From the IMG/VR virus record IMGVR_UViG_3300048999_000192, positions 1 through 64,000 of that record: DNA of 64,000 nucleotides; one strand, written 5' to 3'. The first letter of the stretch is position 1. Each line of letters opens with the position of its first letter. Position numbers and translations under genes: made by a program. The notes beneath the pieces were generated by a model. The model made no database searches. It worked only from the letters and a program-made list of their open reading frames with translations, and was not told the origin of the DNA. Source of the DNA: a virus. Shown here piece by piece: positions 14,523 to 22,143 of the stretch.

Positions 14523-14684
14523 GTGAAGATCTGCCGCAGGAAGACCCCGCCCGCCGAGACGCCCGAGGAGGGCAAGAGGCTCGGCGACAAGCTCCAGGAG
14601 GCTCTTGGCGACGTCGGGCAGGCCCCGCCCAAAACCCGCGCGCAGGACATCATCGACCGGTCCAAGGGCAAGAAGAAGCCGTAA
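14523..14684 (+). CDS. Small basic protein
   Basis: 53 residues from GTG 14523, with GGAGG 5 nt upstream, directly after the palindrome cluster. Lys/Arg-rich with a basic tail (DRSKGKKKP). Unknown. Confidence 0.5.
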   Translation: MKICRRKTPPAETPEEGKRLGDKLQEALGDVGQAPPKTRAQDIIDRSKGKKKP

Positions 14685-14752
14685 GCGCCTGCTTTCAGAT
14701 CGTGACCATGGTCCGTAACCTGGCTCCCTAAGACCACAAGTCGGAGGGAAGC

Positions 14753-14926
14753 ATGTTCCGGAACATGAAGACCCAGGCCACCGTGGATTATGTCGACGGT
14801 GGCCTGTGGATTGTCTGCGGGTGCGGCCAGCGGGTCGTCGAGCTGAAGATGGGCAAACCGTGGCCGGACATCGTCGCCGAGATGACTCGACACGAATGTC
14901 CCGAAGACAACCGAAAGAAGCGGTAG
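14753..14926 (+). CDS. Small zinc-binding-type protein
   Basis: 57 residues from ATG 14753 (GGAGGG 7 nt upstream). VCGCGQRVVEL...HECPEDN gives Cys/His ligands for one metal. Last gene of the rightward early operon. Confidence 0.55.
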   Translation: MFRNMKTQATVDYVDGGLWIVCGCGQRVVELKMGKPWPDIVAEMTRHECPEDNRKKR

Positions 14927-14929
14927 CAG

Positions 14930-14952
14930 GCTCTAACCATCCTTGGTAGGGT
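14930..14952 (+). promoter_or_regulatory. Degenerate shared operator-promoter
   Basis: GCTCTAACCATCCTTGG followed by TAGGGT keeps the right half of the shared spacer palindrome and a near-consensus -10. It lies about 90 bp upstream of an intrinsic terminator, so the transcript may be attenuated before the gene at 15100. Confidence 0.5.
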
Positions 14953-15037
14953 TCGCCCCGTCGATATGACGAGCGTGAGCCCCTCCATCGTCCGGAGCGA
15001 TCTTCCCGGCCGCTAAGGTCTAGGCGGCTATCTGCCC

Positions 15038-15072
15038 AAGGGCTCTCGCCGATCTCAATGGTGAGAGCCCTT
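15038..15072 (+). terminator. Intrinsic terminator or attenuator
   Basis: AAGGGCTCTC (15038-15047) pairs with GAGAGCCCTT (15063-15072), followed by TTGC. It ends the 10.4-14.9 kb operon and also lies in the leader of the next gene. Confidence 0.7.
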
Positions 15073-15099
15073 TGCATGCGACAAGGAAGGACGAATGGG

Positions 15100-15768
15100 G
15101 TGAACATACTGCTCAAGGGCGTTTTGGGGACGCCTGGGATTCAACCGGAAGCCGACGCCGTGGGCGTCTATGCGGCCCCCACCGAGGAGTTCCACGGGCT
15201 GAAGCTTCCGGTGCCGGTGCTCTTCTGCGAGCCGTACGGCGTGCTGCTGGAGGCCCGGGAGTTCTGCTCCCGCGCGCTGGAGTGCGAACCGGCGCTGCTG
15301 CGCCTGCTGTGGGCCCCGGAGAGCGCTCTGGAGGTCCGTACGCCCTTCGGCGACCAGCTCCGGGAGCTCCGTGGCGCCTTCCCCTCCCTGGGCCCCATGC
15401 GAGAGGCCTACGGCCGCGCGCTGATGGCCGAGCTCCGCGAGGTCGCCCACCCGGGCCTGCCCGCCGAGGAGGTCGAGGGGAGCGCCCTGCGGCTGCGCCA
15501 GCTCGGTAACGAGGCGCTCTCGCTCTACCGGACCGGCCAGATACTCGCCACGCCGGAGGACCCCGAGGACGTCGAGGCGTTCTGCTGGCACGCCGGGCAG
15601 GGCCACTTCGACCGGATGCGCGACTACGTCCTGTGGATCCAGGCCGAGCTCAACTCCGAGACGAGCTGGCGGAACCTGGACAGCAAGCTCCCCATCGAGC
15701 CGGACACCGCCCTGATCGAGGAGTGGCTGCGGTACGTCCGGACTCGCTACTTCATGGTCGGCGACTAA
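15100..15768 (+). CDS. RlaP/YcgL-like nucleotidyltransferase-fold protein
   Basis: 222 residues. I choose GTG 15100 because earlier starts fall in the terminator and this one has AAGGAAGGA upstream. The pattern PEADAVGVYAAPTEEFHGL, then LLEAREFCSRALECEPALLR and LLWAP, follows the RlaP/YcgL family (GS...SDxDxRGV..., ...NPtvLElLf.P). The GS and Asp catalytic positions appear altered, so the enzyme may be inactive or diverged. Helical C-terminus. First gene after the terminator. Confidence 0.55.
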   Translation: MNILLKGVLGTPGIQPEADAVGVYAAPTEEFHGLKLPVPVLFCEPYGVLLEAREFCSRALECEPALLRLLWAPESALEVRTPFGDQLRELRGAFPSLGPMREAYGRALMAELREVAHPGLPAEEVEGSALRLRQLGNEALSLYRTGQILATPEDPEDVEAFCWHAGQGHFDRMRDYVLWIQAELNSETSWRNLDSKLPIEPDTALIEEWLRYVRTRYFMVGD

Positions 15769-15811
15769 AGATTTTAAAATGATTGCTCTCCAAGGATTCC
15801 TGGAGTAGCGT
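15768..15811 (+). promoter_or_regulatory. AT palindrome plus shared operator-promoter
   Basis: AAGATTTTAAAATGATT (15768-15784, overlapping the upstream stop), -35 TTGCTC, spacer TCCAAGGATTCCTGGAG (near-perfect palindrome), -10 TAGCGT (15806-15811). The leader then forms CGTGG...CCACG and carries GAGGAG before ATG 15840. Confidence 0.75.
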
Positions 15812-15839
15812 GGACCTCGCCACGACACGAGGAGAGACC

Positions 15840-16181
15840 ATGCAGAAGCCCCACGAGTACAACGCCGCCGTCAAGGCCTGGTTCCTGGCCACCGCCGGGA
15901 TCCCCAGCCAGTTCACCGGCGGGGCGAACGACAAGCAGCTCACCGATGCGTTCCGCGAGCACATCAAGACCTGCCCGATCACCTGGGACATCCAGCCGGA
16001 CCTGGGCACGATCGAGGTTTGGGTGGGCACCTTCGCCGAGAAGGCCCGGTACCGCGCCGTCACCGCGACCGTCACCTGTGCCTGCAAGGACTATCGCTGG
16101 CAGGATCTGTCGGTCTGCAAGGACAAGCTGGCCATCGGCGACATCATCCGCGCGGTCGTCCTGCACGAGGCCCGGTCGTGA
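15840..16181 (+). CDS. Hypothetical protein
   Basis: 113 residues from ATG 15840, GAGGAGAG upstream. Contains CPITWDIQPDLGTIEVWVG and a CACKDYRW...CKDK cysteine set. First gene of a three-gene unit under the shared promoter. No family recognised. Confidence 0.65.
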   Translation: MQKPHEYNAAVKAWFLATAGIPSQFTGGANDKQLTDAFREHIKTCPITWDIQPDLGTIEVWVGTFAEKARYRAVTATVTCACKDYRWQDLSVCKDKLAIGDIIRAVVLHEARS

Positions 16182-16318
16182 TCATTCTCCTCGTGATCGC
16201 CGTCGGGATCATCAGCGCGACCTACTCGATCAAGTTCATCCAGTCCAACGACTGGTTCGACCTGACGATCGCGCTGATGTTCCTGGCGGTCGACCTCACC
16301 ATCGCGGTGACCCGGTGA
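16178..16318 (+). CDS. Small two-helix membrane protein
   Basis: 46 residues from GTG 16178 (GTGA coupling at both ends). Two hydrophobic helices (IILLVIAVGIISATYSI; LTIALMFLAVDLTIAV) with a short loop. Unknown. Confidence 0.6.
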   Translation: MIILLVIAVGIISATYSIKFIQSNDWFDLTIALMFLAVDLTIAVTR

Positions 16319-16656
16319 GCAGGTACGTGCCGCCGTCGCGCCGCCGGGGAGACCGCTGGGTCTACCCCCGGCGGAAGCGGTGCTTCAAGTGCCGTAGCTA
16401 CTTCGGCTTCATCGTGATCGCCGGACTCTACTGCTCTAAGGAGTGCGCCCCGCCCCGGCCGATCCCCACCGGCTCCTACCGCCAGCACGTGAAGGCCGAC
16501 GGCCAGCCCAAGCGTGGCTGGCTGACCGAGGAGGAGGCGGCGACCTATCCTGACCGGGCCCTCGATCAGGACGTCTACCTGTGCGAGTTCTGCGAGGAGT
16601 GGCACCTGGGCACCCTGCGTGTAAGGAACGGCCGCCCCTGGGTGGAAGCCCGCTGA
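16315..16656 (+). CDS. Zinc-finger protein
   Basis: 113 residues from GTG 16315. CFKCRSYFG...LYCSKEC is a four-Cys site of MYND/FCS-like spacing, and CEFCEEWHLG near the end adds more ligands. Arg-rich N-terminus (PPSRRRGDRWVYPRRKR). Possibly nucleic-acid binding. Stop abuts the AT palindrome of the next promoter. Confidence 0.6.
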   Translation: MSRYVPPSRRRGDRWVYPRRKRCFKCRSYFGFIVIAGLYCSKECAPPRPIPTGSYRQHVKADGQPKRGWLTEEEAATYPDRALDQDVYLCEFCEEWHLGTLRVRNGRPWVEAR

Positions 16657-16704
16657 AATCATTTTAAAATCTTGTTGCTCTCCCCATAATCCTTGGAGTA
16701 CCAT
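16656..16704 (+). promoter_or_regulatory. AT palindrome plus shared operator-promoter (helicase)
   Basis: AAATCATTTTAAAATCTT (16656-16673), -35 TTGCTC (16675-16680), 18-bp spacer ending AATCCTTGGAG, -10 TACCAT (16699-16704). Leader hairpin TGGCG-ATA-CGCCA then GGAAGGA before ATG 16736. Confidence 0.75.
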
Positions 16705-16735
16705 GGCGATACGCCACGAAGGAAGGATCTCCCCG

Positions 16736-18745
16736 ATGACCACTCAGGCCCCCCAGCTCATCACCTTCTCCGACTTCGAGCAGGTGCTGGCCCGGACCCT
16801 GGACGGGTACACCGAGCGACCCCAGCAGCAGGCGCTGGCTGCCGCCGTCGAGGGCATCATCAACTCCGCGCGCCAGGGTGAGGTCAAGCAGCTCCTCGGC
16901 CAGGCCGGGTGCGGCGTCGGCAAGTCGATCGCCTACTCCGGCCCCGCGATCATGGCGGCCCGCAACCACGGCATGCGGGTGGTCATCGCCACCAGCACCA
17001 AGGCGCTGCAGGAGCAGATCGCCACCAAGGACATGCCGTTTCTGGCCGAGCACATCGGCGGCTTCACGTACGCGATCGTCAAGGGCCGGGGCAACTACCT
17101 CTGCGAGGAGAAGGCCTCCAACCTCACGGTGATGGACATCCCCTCGCTCGGCGACATCCGCCGCCAGATGGAGGAGGGCGCCTCCGGCGACCGCGAGCAC
17201 TTCACCGGCCAGATCACCAACCGCGAGTGGGCCAGGCTCTCCAGCTCCACCGCCGACTGCCTGGGCAAGAATGACTGCCCGTTCGGCGAGGCCTGCCACG
17301 CCGAGAATGCCAAGAGCCGGGCTCGCGACGCCGACATCGTGATCACCAACACCTCGATGCTGATGCTGGACATCCAGATGCGCCGGATCAGCGGCGGTGA
17401 GGTGGCGATGCTCGGCGACTACGACCTGATCATCATCGACGAGGCGCACGAGCTCCCCGAGATCGCCACCAACGCCCTCTCCTCCGACCTCCGGGGCAGC
17501 CAGTTCGAGCGCCTCGCGGTCGACGCCCGGACCTTCGCCGACGAGCAGGACAGCGAGGCCCCCGCGAGCGCGGCCGTCAACGAGGCCGTCATGGCCCTGT
17601 GGATGGAGCTGCAGTTCGCGATGGACGCCCAGCGCCGCACCGACCGCAACGCCACCTCCCTGAAGGTCACCCAGTCCTGGATCCTGGAGCGCGAGGAGAC
17701 CTTCTTCCGGATCATCGCCAGCCTGAAGGACCTGGCCAAGCAGGTCGAAAGGGTCGATATCGTGCGCGGCGGCGACCAGGCCTCCCGCCAGCGCAAGCGC
17801 CTCAAGAAGCGCTGCTACAACATGATCGACAAGATGACGCACCTCGTGCTCGACGAGGACGACCAGACCGTCCGCTGGATCGAGATGGAGACCCGCGTCT
17901 ACCGGGGCACCGAGACCACCGACATCCTGCTGAAGATGTCCCCCATCGACGTCTCGGCGTTCCTGCAGAACAACCTGTGGACCGCCCCGGTGGTCATGGT
18001 CTCGGCCACGCTGGCGACCGGCTCGGACTTCGGCTACATGACCGACACCCTGGGCCTGCGCAACCCCGAGGTCATCGACGTGGGCACCCCGTTCGACTAC
18101 GCCGAGCAGGCCTGCCTGTTCGTCCCGCCCGCGAGCGCCCCCGACCCGAGCCCGCGCAACCGGCAGCAGTGGGAGACCTACGCGCAGATGACCATGCTGG
18201 AGCTGGTGCGGACCAGCCGGGGTGGCGCGCTCCTGCTCTTCACCTCCGGCGGCTCGATGCGCAAGGCCCGCGAGGCGATCGGCCCGATGCTCCAGGACAT
18301 GGGGCTGACGGTGATGATGCAGGGTGACGCGCCGAACCGCTCGCTGGCCCAGACCTTCAAGGAGGACACCCACTCGGTGCTGTTCGCCATGAAGAGCTTC
18401 TTCGTCGGGGTCGACTTCGCCGGGGACTGCTGCCGCCTGGTCGTGATCGACAAGCTCCCCTTCCCGGTCCCCTCCGACATCCTGTTCGCCGCCCGCGCCG
18501 ACGCCGTCAACCGCCAGCACAAGGACAAGTGGGCGTCCTTCAACTACCTGTCCATCCCGATCATGATCCTGACCCTCGTCCAGGGGTTCGGCCGCCTGAT
18601 CCGGAGCCACTCCGACCGGGGCGTGGTCGCCATCCTGGACAACCGCCTCACCACCAAGCCGTACGGCAAGCGCATCCTGAAGGCGATGCCCCCGGCGCGC
18701 CAGATCTCCACCCTCCAGCAGGCCGCTGAGTTCTACCAGGGCTGA
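16736..18745 (+). CDS. dinG: DinG/XPD-type superfamily 2 helicase
   Basis: 669 residues. The in-frame ATG at 16703 overlaps the -10, so ATG 16736 is chosen. Walker A GQAGCGVGKS (about 55-64), a cysteine set suited to a 4Fe-4S cluster (YLCEEK near 121 and CLGKNDCPFGEAC near 175-187), DEAH box DEAHELPE (about 235), and the C-terminal lobe ending in VQGFGRLIRSHSDRG (motif VI). DinG/XPD helicases unwind DNA, D-loops or R-loops 5'-3'. It is a monocistronic unit between the shared promoter and a terminator, away from the main replication genes. Confidence 0.85.
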   Translation: MTTQAPQLITFSDFEQVLARTLDGYTERPQQQALAAAVEGIINSARQGEVKQLLGQAGCGVGKSIAYSGPAIMAARNHGMRVVIATSTKALQEQIATKDMPFLAEHIGGFTYAIVKGRGNYLCEEKASNLTVMDIPSLGDIRRQMEEGASGDREHFTGQITNREWARLSSSTADCLGKNDCPFGEACHAENAKSRARDADIVITNTSMLMLDIQMRRISGGEVAMLGDYDLIIIDEAHELPEIATNALSSDLRGSQFERLAVDARTFADEQDSEAPASAAVNEAVMALWMELQFAMDAQRRTDRNATSLKVTQSWILEREETFFRIIASLKDLAKQVERVDIVRGGDQASRQRKRLKKRCYNMIDKMTHLVLDEDDQTVRWIEMETRVYRGTETTDILLKMSPIDVSAFLQNNLWTAPVVMVSATLATGSDFGYMTDTLGLRNPEVIDVGTPFDYAEQACLFVPPASAPDPSPRNRQQWETYAQMTMLELVRTSRGGALLLFTSGGSMRKAREAIGPMLQDMGLTVMMQGDAPNRSLAQTFKEDTHSVLFAMKSFFVGVDFAGDCCRLVVIDKLPFPVPSDILFAARADAVNRQHKDKWASFNYLSIPIMILTLVQGFGRLIRSHSDRGVVAILDNRLTTKPYGKRILKAMPPARQISTLQQAAEFYQG

Positions 18746-18769
18746 GAAGCCCGCCAGGCCCCGCCGCCC

Positions 18770-18802
18770 AGAGCCCGTCTCCCGACAAGGGAGGCGGGCT
18801 CT
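18770..18802 (+). terminator. Intrinsic terminator
   Basis: AGAGCCCGTCTCCC pairs with GGGAGGCGGGCTCT (one G-T), 5-nt loop, 25 bp after the helicase stop. It separates the helicase from the lysis genes. Confidence 0.8.
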
Positions 18803-18855
18803 CGCGCTGTCTGAGGGCTCCTCCGCGCCCCGGAAGAGGTGACAGAGGAGGTGAG

Positions 18856-19032
18856 ATGGGGACCTACGACGAGTACGAGGACCCGCATTTCGTCCCCGAC
18901 GACAGCCCGGAGTTCATTCAGCCTCCGGCGCAGGACTCGGGGATGGACGCCAGCGGGCCGACGGATCGTAATGCGCCCCCTCAGCCGGACGTCGAGTGGC
19001 CGGAGGGGTGGGACGACGATGCCGACGCGTAG
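18856..19032 (+). CDS. Small acidic protein before the endolysin
   Basis: 58 residues from ATG 18856 (GAGGTG upstream). Very acidic (DEYEDPHFVPDDSPEF), Pro-rich, ends WDDDADA. Overlaps the endolysin start by 14 nt. Unknown; might be a chaperone or inhibitor of the lysin, by position only. Confidence 0.55.
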   Translation: MGTYDEYEDPHFVPDDSPEFIQPPAQDSGMDASGPTDRNAPPQPDVEWPEGWDDDADA

Positions 19033-20002
19033 CCAGTACGTCGCCTACCTGAAGTCTCTGGAAGGCGGCTACGGTCCCAACCGGGGCCTGGCAAATAACG
19101 ACAATCCGTACAATACGTGGTATTACGGTCATCGCGTCAGCGGGGACAACTACGCGTGGTGTTTCGTCACGGAATGTTACGCCCAGAACCACTTCGACAT
19201 CCTGACGCTCAACGGCGGCAAGGAGGCGTACTGCCCCAACGCCAAGGCTCGGGCCATCCGGGCTGGCGCGCGGGTCGTCACGCACCCGAGTTCGACGGCG
19301 GGGCTGAAGCCGGGCGACCCGGTCTACTACGACTTCAACAAGTCGGGCGAACCGGAGCACACCGGCACATTCGTCAAGGCCATCAACTCCACGGAGTTCT
19401 ACGCGGTCGAAGGCAACACCGCGACTTCGTCCTGGAGCGATGCCCTGGCGCTCAAGAGGCGCAGCATCCACGACGTGCTCTGGCACATCGAGCTGCTGGG
19501 CGTCGATGGGGACAGCACGAGTGAGGAGGATGACGTGCCCAAGGCCGTTTCCCTGGGCGTCGCCAAGCCGCCGAAGGTCAAGACCACGCCGGTCGGGGCC
19601 AAGACGGTCTGGAACACCCTGGAGTACGACACCGAGTACGACGACGCGGGCAAGATGCACGCCGACCCGAGTAAGGCGACCCCGTCTTACCCGTCCGTGC
19701 TTACCGGCCCGCATGCTTTCGCCATCCGGCAGGACCTGCACTTCGCCGGTCTCCCGGAGGGCACCGACCTGCAGGTACGGGCCATCGAGGTCGACGCCAA
19801 GACGAACGACTACGTCAGTTCGTACGGCATCGACGAGCGCAAGGGCACCGAGGGCGACACCTACGTCAAGTACAACGACGCAGCCGCCTACGTGGACAAG
19901 GGCCACAAGGTCCGGGTCCAGTTCGCGGTCTTCGAAAAGGAGGGCCTGGACCTGTCCAAGCTCGGCCTGAAGACCGCCCCGATGCGCCTGCACTACTGGT
20001 AA
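19019..20002 (+). CDS. Endolysin with CHAP domain
   Basis: 327 residues from ATG 19019. N-terminal CHAP amidase/peptidase: catalytic Cys in YAWCFVTE (about residue 47) and His in PEHTGTFV (about 113), with typical WY/W motifs. A linker near residue 165 leads to a C-terminal beta-rich domain likely to bind the cell wall. CHAP enzymes cut peptidoglycan amide bonds. No signal peptide, consistent with release by the adjacent holin. First enzyme of the lysis/tail cassette. Confidence 0.85.
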   Translation: MPTRSQYVAYLKSLEGGYGPNRGLANNDNPYNTWYYGHRVSGDNYAWCFVTECYAQNHFDILTLNGGKEAYCPNAKARAIRAGARVVTHPSSTAGLKPGDPVYYDFNKSGEPEHTGTFVKAINSTEFYAVEGNTATSSWSDALALKRRSIHDVLWHIELLGVDGDSTSEEDDVPKAVSLGVAKPPKVKTTPVGAKTVWNTLEYDTEYDDAGKMHADPSKATPSYPSVLTGPHAFAIRQDLHFAGLPEGTDLQVRAIEVDAKTNDYVSSYGIDERKGTEGDTYVKYNDAAAYVDKGHKVRVQFAVFEKEGLDLSKLGLKTAPMRLHYW

Positions 20003-20007
20003 CCGGC

Positions 20008-20460
20008 ATGCATTCGGTGGTCGCGCTCGACGTGACGTACTGGAACCTGCTGATCACCATGGTGGTGCCCGCCGCCGTCGCGGCGGTCAACACCCGGTTC
20101 GCGCCCGGACACGTCAAGGCCCTCACCCTGGTGGGGCTCTCGATCGTGGGCGGTCTGCTCAACCAGATCGTCGCCCAGGGCGGCTCCTTCGAGGTCGGCA
20201 AGACCCTGTGGTACATCGCGGTCACCTTCGCCGGTGCCGCGCTCGTCCACTTCGGCCTGCTGGCCCCGCTGGGAGTCACCGGCGCGAACGGCAAGATCGC
20301 AGTCAATCTGCCCGGGGGCCTCGGCCCGGCGGGCACCGACAAGGCCCCGCCGCTCGTGCCGGGCACCGTCATCACCTCGGCCCCCGTGGTCACCGCCCCG
20401 GCGGCGTCCACCCCGAGTGACGCGGTGCTGAACGGTGACGACGGCGACGAGGGCCGCTGA
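20008..20460 (+). CDS. Putative holin
   Basis: 150 residues from ATG 20008, 5 nt after the endolysin. Three hydrophobic stretches (ITMVVPAAVAAV, LTLVGLSIVGGLLNQIV, LWYIAVTFAGAALVHFGLLA) then a Pro/Ala/Thr-rich soluble tail. Size, topology and position fit a holin, which would form holes for the lysin. The ribosome site is weak. Confidence 0.7.
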   Translation: MHSVVALDVTYWNLLITMVVPAAVAAVNTRFAPGHVKALTLVGLSIVGGLLNQIVAQGGSFEVGKTLWYIAVTFAGAALVHFGLLAPLGVTGANGKIAVNLPGGLGPAGTDKAPPLVPGTVITSAPVVTAPAASTPSDAVLNGDDGDEGR

Positions 20461-20473
20461 GTAACGCGAGGGG

Positions 20474-21247
20474 ATGACGTTGGCTCTGCCTGCCGGGCTC
20501 ACGACCGTCGAGGTCACCGGTACCTACCTCAGTCCTGAGGGAGTGCCGCTGACCGGCCAGGTGTCCTTCGACATCCCCTCGCCACTCGTCGACTCCAACG
20601 ACAAGGTGATCCTGGCCCCGACCACGATCCGGCGCACGCTGGATGTGGAGGGGACCTTCCAGGTCACCCTGCCGGTGACCGATGACACCGACCTCACGCC
20701 GCTGAACTGGTACTACACCGTCAGCGTGCGAATCGACCGCTGGAAGACCGACAAGTGGTCCTTCCAGCTCCCGGCCACCGTCGGGGACACCGTCGACCTG
20801 GCCGAGCTCGCCCCGATCACCTCCCCGCTGGAGGTCTTCGGGGTCGTCACCTCGGTGGAGGGCCGCACCGGCGACGTCGAGCTCGACGACCGGTACGCCC
20901 GCCTCGGCAGCGACGGCAGGGTGCTGACCGGCCAGCTCCCGGCCACCGGCGTCGCCTCGGTGAACGGCCACTCCGGCACCGTGGTGCTGAGCTCGGCCGA
21001 CGTCGGCGCGATCGGCACCGGGGCGCGCGGGGCCAACAACGGCGTCGCCTCCCTGGACGGCTCGGGCAAGGTCCCGGTCGGCCAGCTCCCGGCCAACCTG
21101 AACATGCCGGTGACCTTCGTGGTCTATGACCGCAACAGCCAGGTCTGGGCATCCCGGCCCGGCGGCGCTGCGCTGGTCTGGTGGATCGGCCCGACCTTCC
21201 CCGGCGGCGCGCTGCTGCACGACCTGTTCACCCAGACGGCGGAGTAG
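20474..21247 (+). CDS. Tail-fibre or baseplate-type minor tail protein
   Basis: 257 residues from ATG 20474. Beta-rich N-terminus (TTVEVTGTYLSPEGVPLTGQ) resembles a domain common at the start of actinophage minor tail proteins. A central VTSVEGRTGDVELDDRYARL and SVNGHSGTVVLSSADVG are fibre-type repeats (the G-x-V motif before a DVG turn), then a globular end. Likely part of the adsorption apparatus. Confidence 0.7.
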   Translation: MTLALPAGLTTVEVTGTYLSPEGVPLTGQVSFDIPSPLVDSNDKVILAPTTIRRTLDVEGTFQVTLPVTDDTDLTPLNWYYTVSVRIDRWKTDKWSFQLPATVGDTVDLAELAPITSPLEVFGVVTSVEGRTGDVELDDRYARLGSDGRVLTGQLPATGVASVNGHSGTVVLSSADVGAIGTGARGANNGVASLDGSGKVPVGQLPANLNMPVTFVVYDRNSQVWASRPGGAALVWWIGPTFPGGALLHDLFTQTAE

Positions 21248-21250
21248 CGC

Positions 21251-22141
21251 GTGACCGCCACCTTCCAGCTCACCGGCGCGGGCTGGATCCAGCTCCCGGG
21301 CGCGATCTCGACGGCGCGCATGATGGTCGGCGCGGCCTCCTCGCACTCTCCGCTCACGCCCATCCAGTCCTGGAACGCCCTGGCGGCGCTGGTCTCCCCG
21401 ATGGTGATCCGGCGCTCCTACGACACCGACATCCCGGCCACTTGGGCGGCCTCCCAGGGCTCCTACGACACCGGCCAGCGGGCAAGTGTGTGGTCGTGCC
21501 ATCCCGACATGACCGCGTGGCTCAGCGGCTCTCTGGACGCCGCCTGGACCGCGTTCGTGAACTCGATCCCCGACGACGGCTACCCCAAGTTCATCATCGG
21601 CTGGCACGAGCCGGACGTGAAGGAACGGGACGGCCTCTACACCGCCTCCCAATGGCGTACGGCGATGGCCCACATGTCCGGGCTCATCCGGGCGGCCGAC
21701 AAGCCGAACGTCTACGTCGCCGGGTGCATCACCAAGGACCTGTGGACCGACCTCGGCGCGGCGCACGGCCAGGAGCCGGACGACTTCTGGATCGAGGACT
21801 GCTTCGACGTCTACTCGATCGACGGCTACGACACCGCCGCCGGGTCGATGTGGGCGGCGGCCATGCCCTGGTTCCGTGAGCACGACATCCCCTGGGCGGT
21901 CTCCGAGACCGGCTACCTGGACACCGACCCGGCCGCCAAGGCGCTGTGGCTGGCCGAGACGGCAGCCTGGTGCGCCATGCAGGCCTCCGGCGGCTGGCCC
22001 TCGGCCGTGTGGATGTGCTGGTTCGATTCCGAAGTCGGCGACGCCGGTGACCCCACGCCCGGCACGACCCCGGCGGAGATCTCGGCCGCGAACAAGATCT
22101 GCCAGCGTTATCACTACGACCCGACAAGCTACGGGAGCTGA
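21251..22141 (+). CDS. Glycoside-hydrolase-like tail enzyme
   Basis: 296 residues from GTG 21251. Features of a TIM-barrel retaining glycosidase: IIGWHEPDV with a likely acid/base Glu (about 120) and AVSETGYL with a likely nucleophile Glu (about 219), plus Trp/Tyr-rich barrel segments. This resembles clan GH-A, GH26-like enzymes. Between fibre proteins it may cut a surface polysaccharide of the host. Assignment by motifs only. Confidence 0.55.
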   Translation: MTATFQLTGAGWIQLPGAISTARMMVGAASSHSPLTPIQSWNALAALVSPMVIRRSYDTDIPATWAASQGSYDTGQRASVWSCHPDMTAWLSGSLDAAWTAFVNSIPDDGYPKFIIGWHEPDVKERDGLYTASQWRTAMAHMSGLIRAADKPNVYVAGCITKDLWTDLGAAHGQEPDDFWIEDCFDVYSIDGYDTAAGSMWAAAMPWFREHDIPWAVSETGYLDTDPAAKALWLAETAAWCAMQASGGWPSAVWMCWFDSEVGDAGDPTPGTTPAEISAANKICQRYHYDPTSYGS

Positions 22142-22143
22142 TC

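Noticed and set aside
16664-18610. A 648-codon minus-strand open frame opposite the DinG-type helicase
   Set aside because: Shadow of the helicase; no motifs, no start context, composition typical of an antisense frame.
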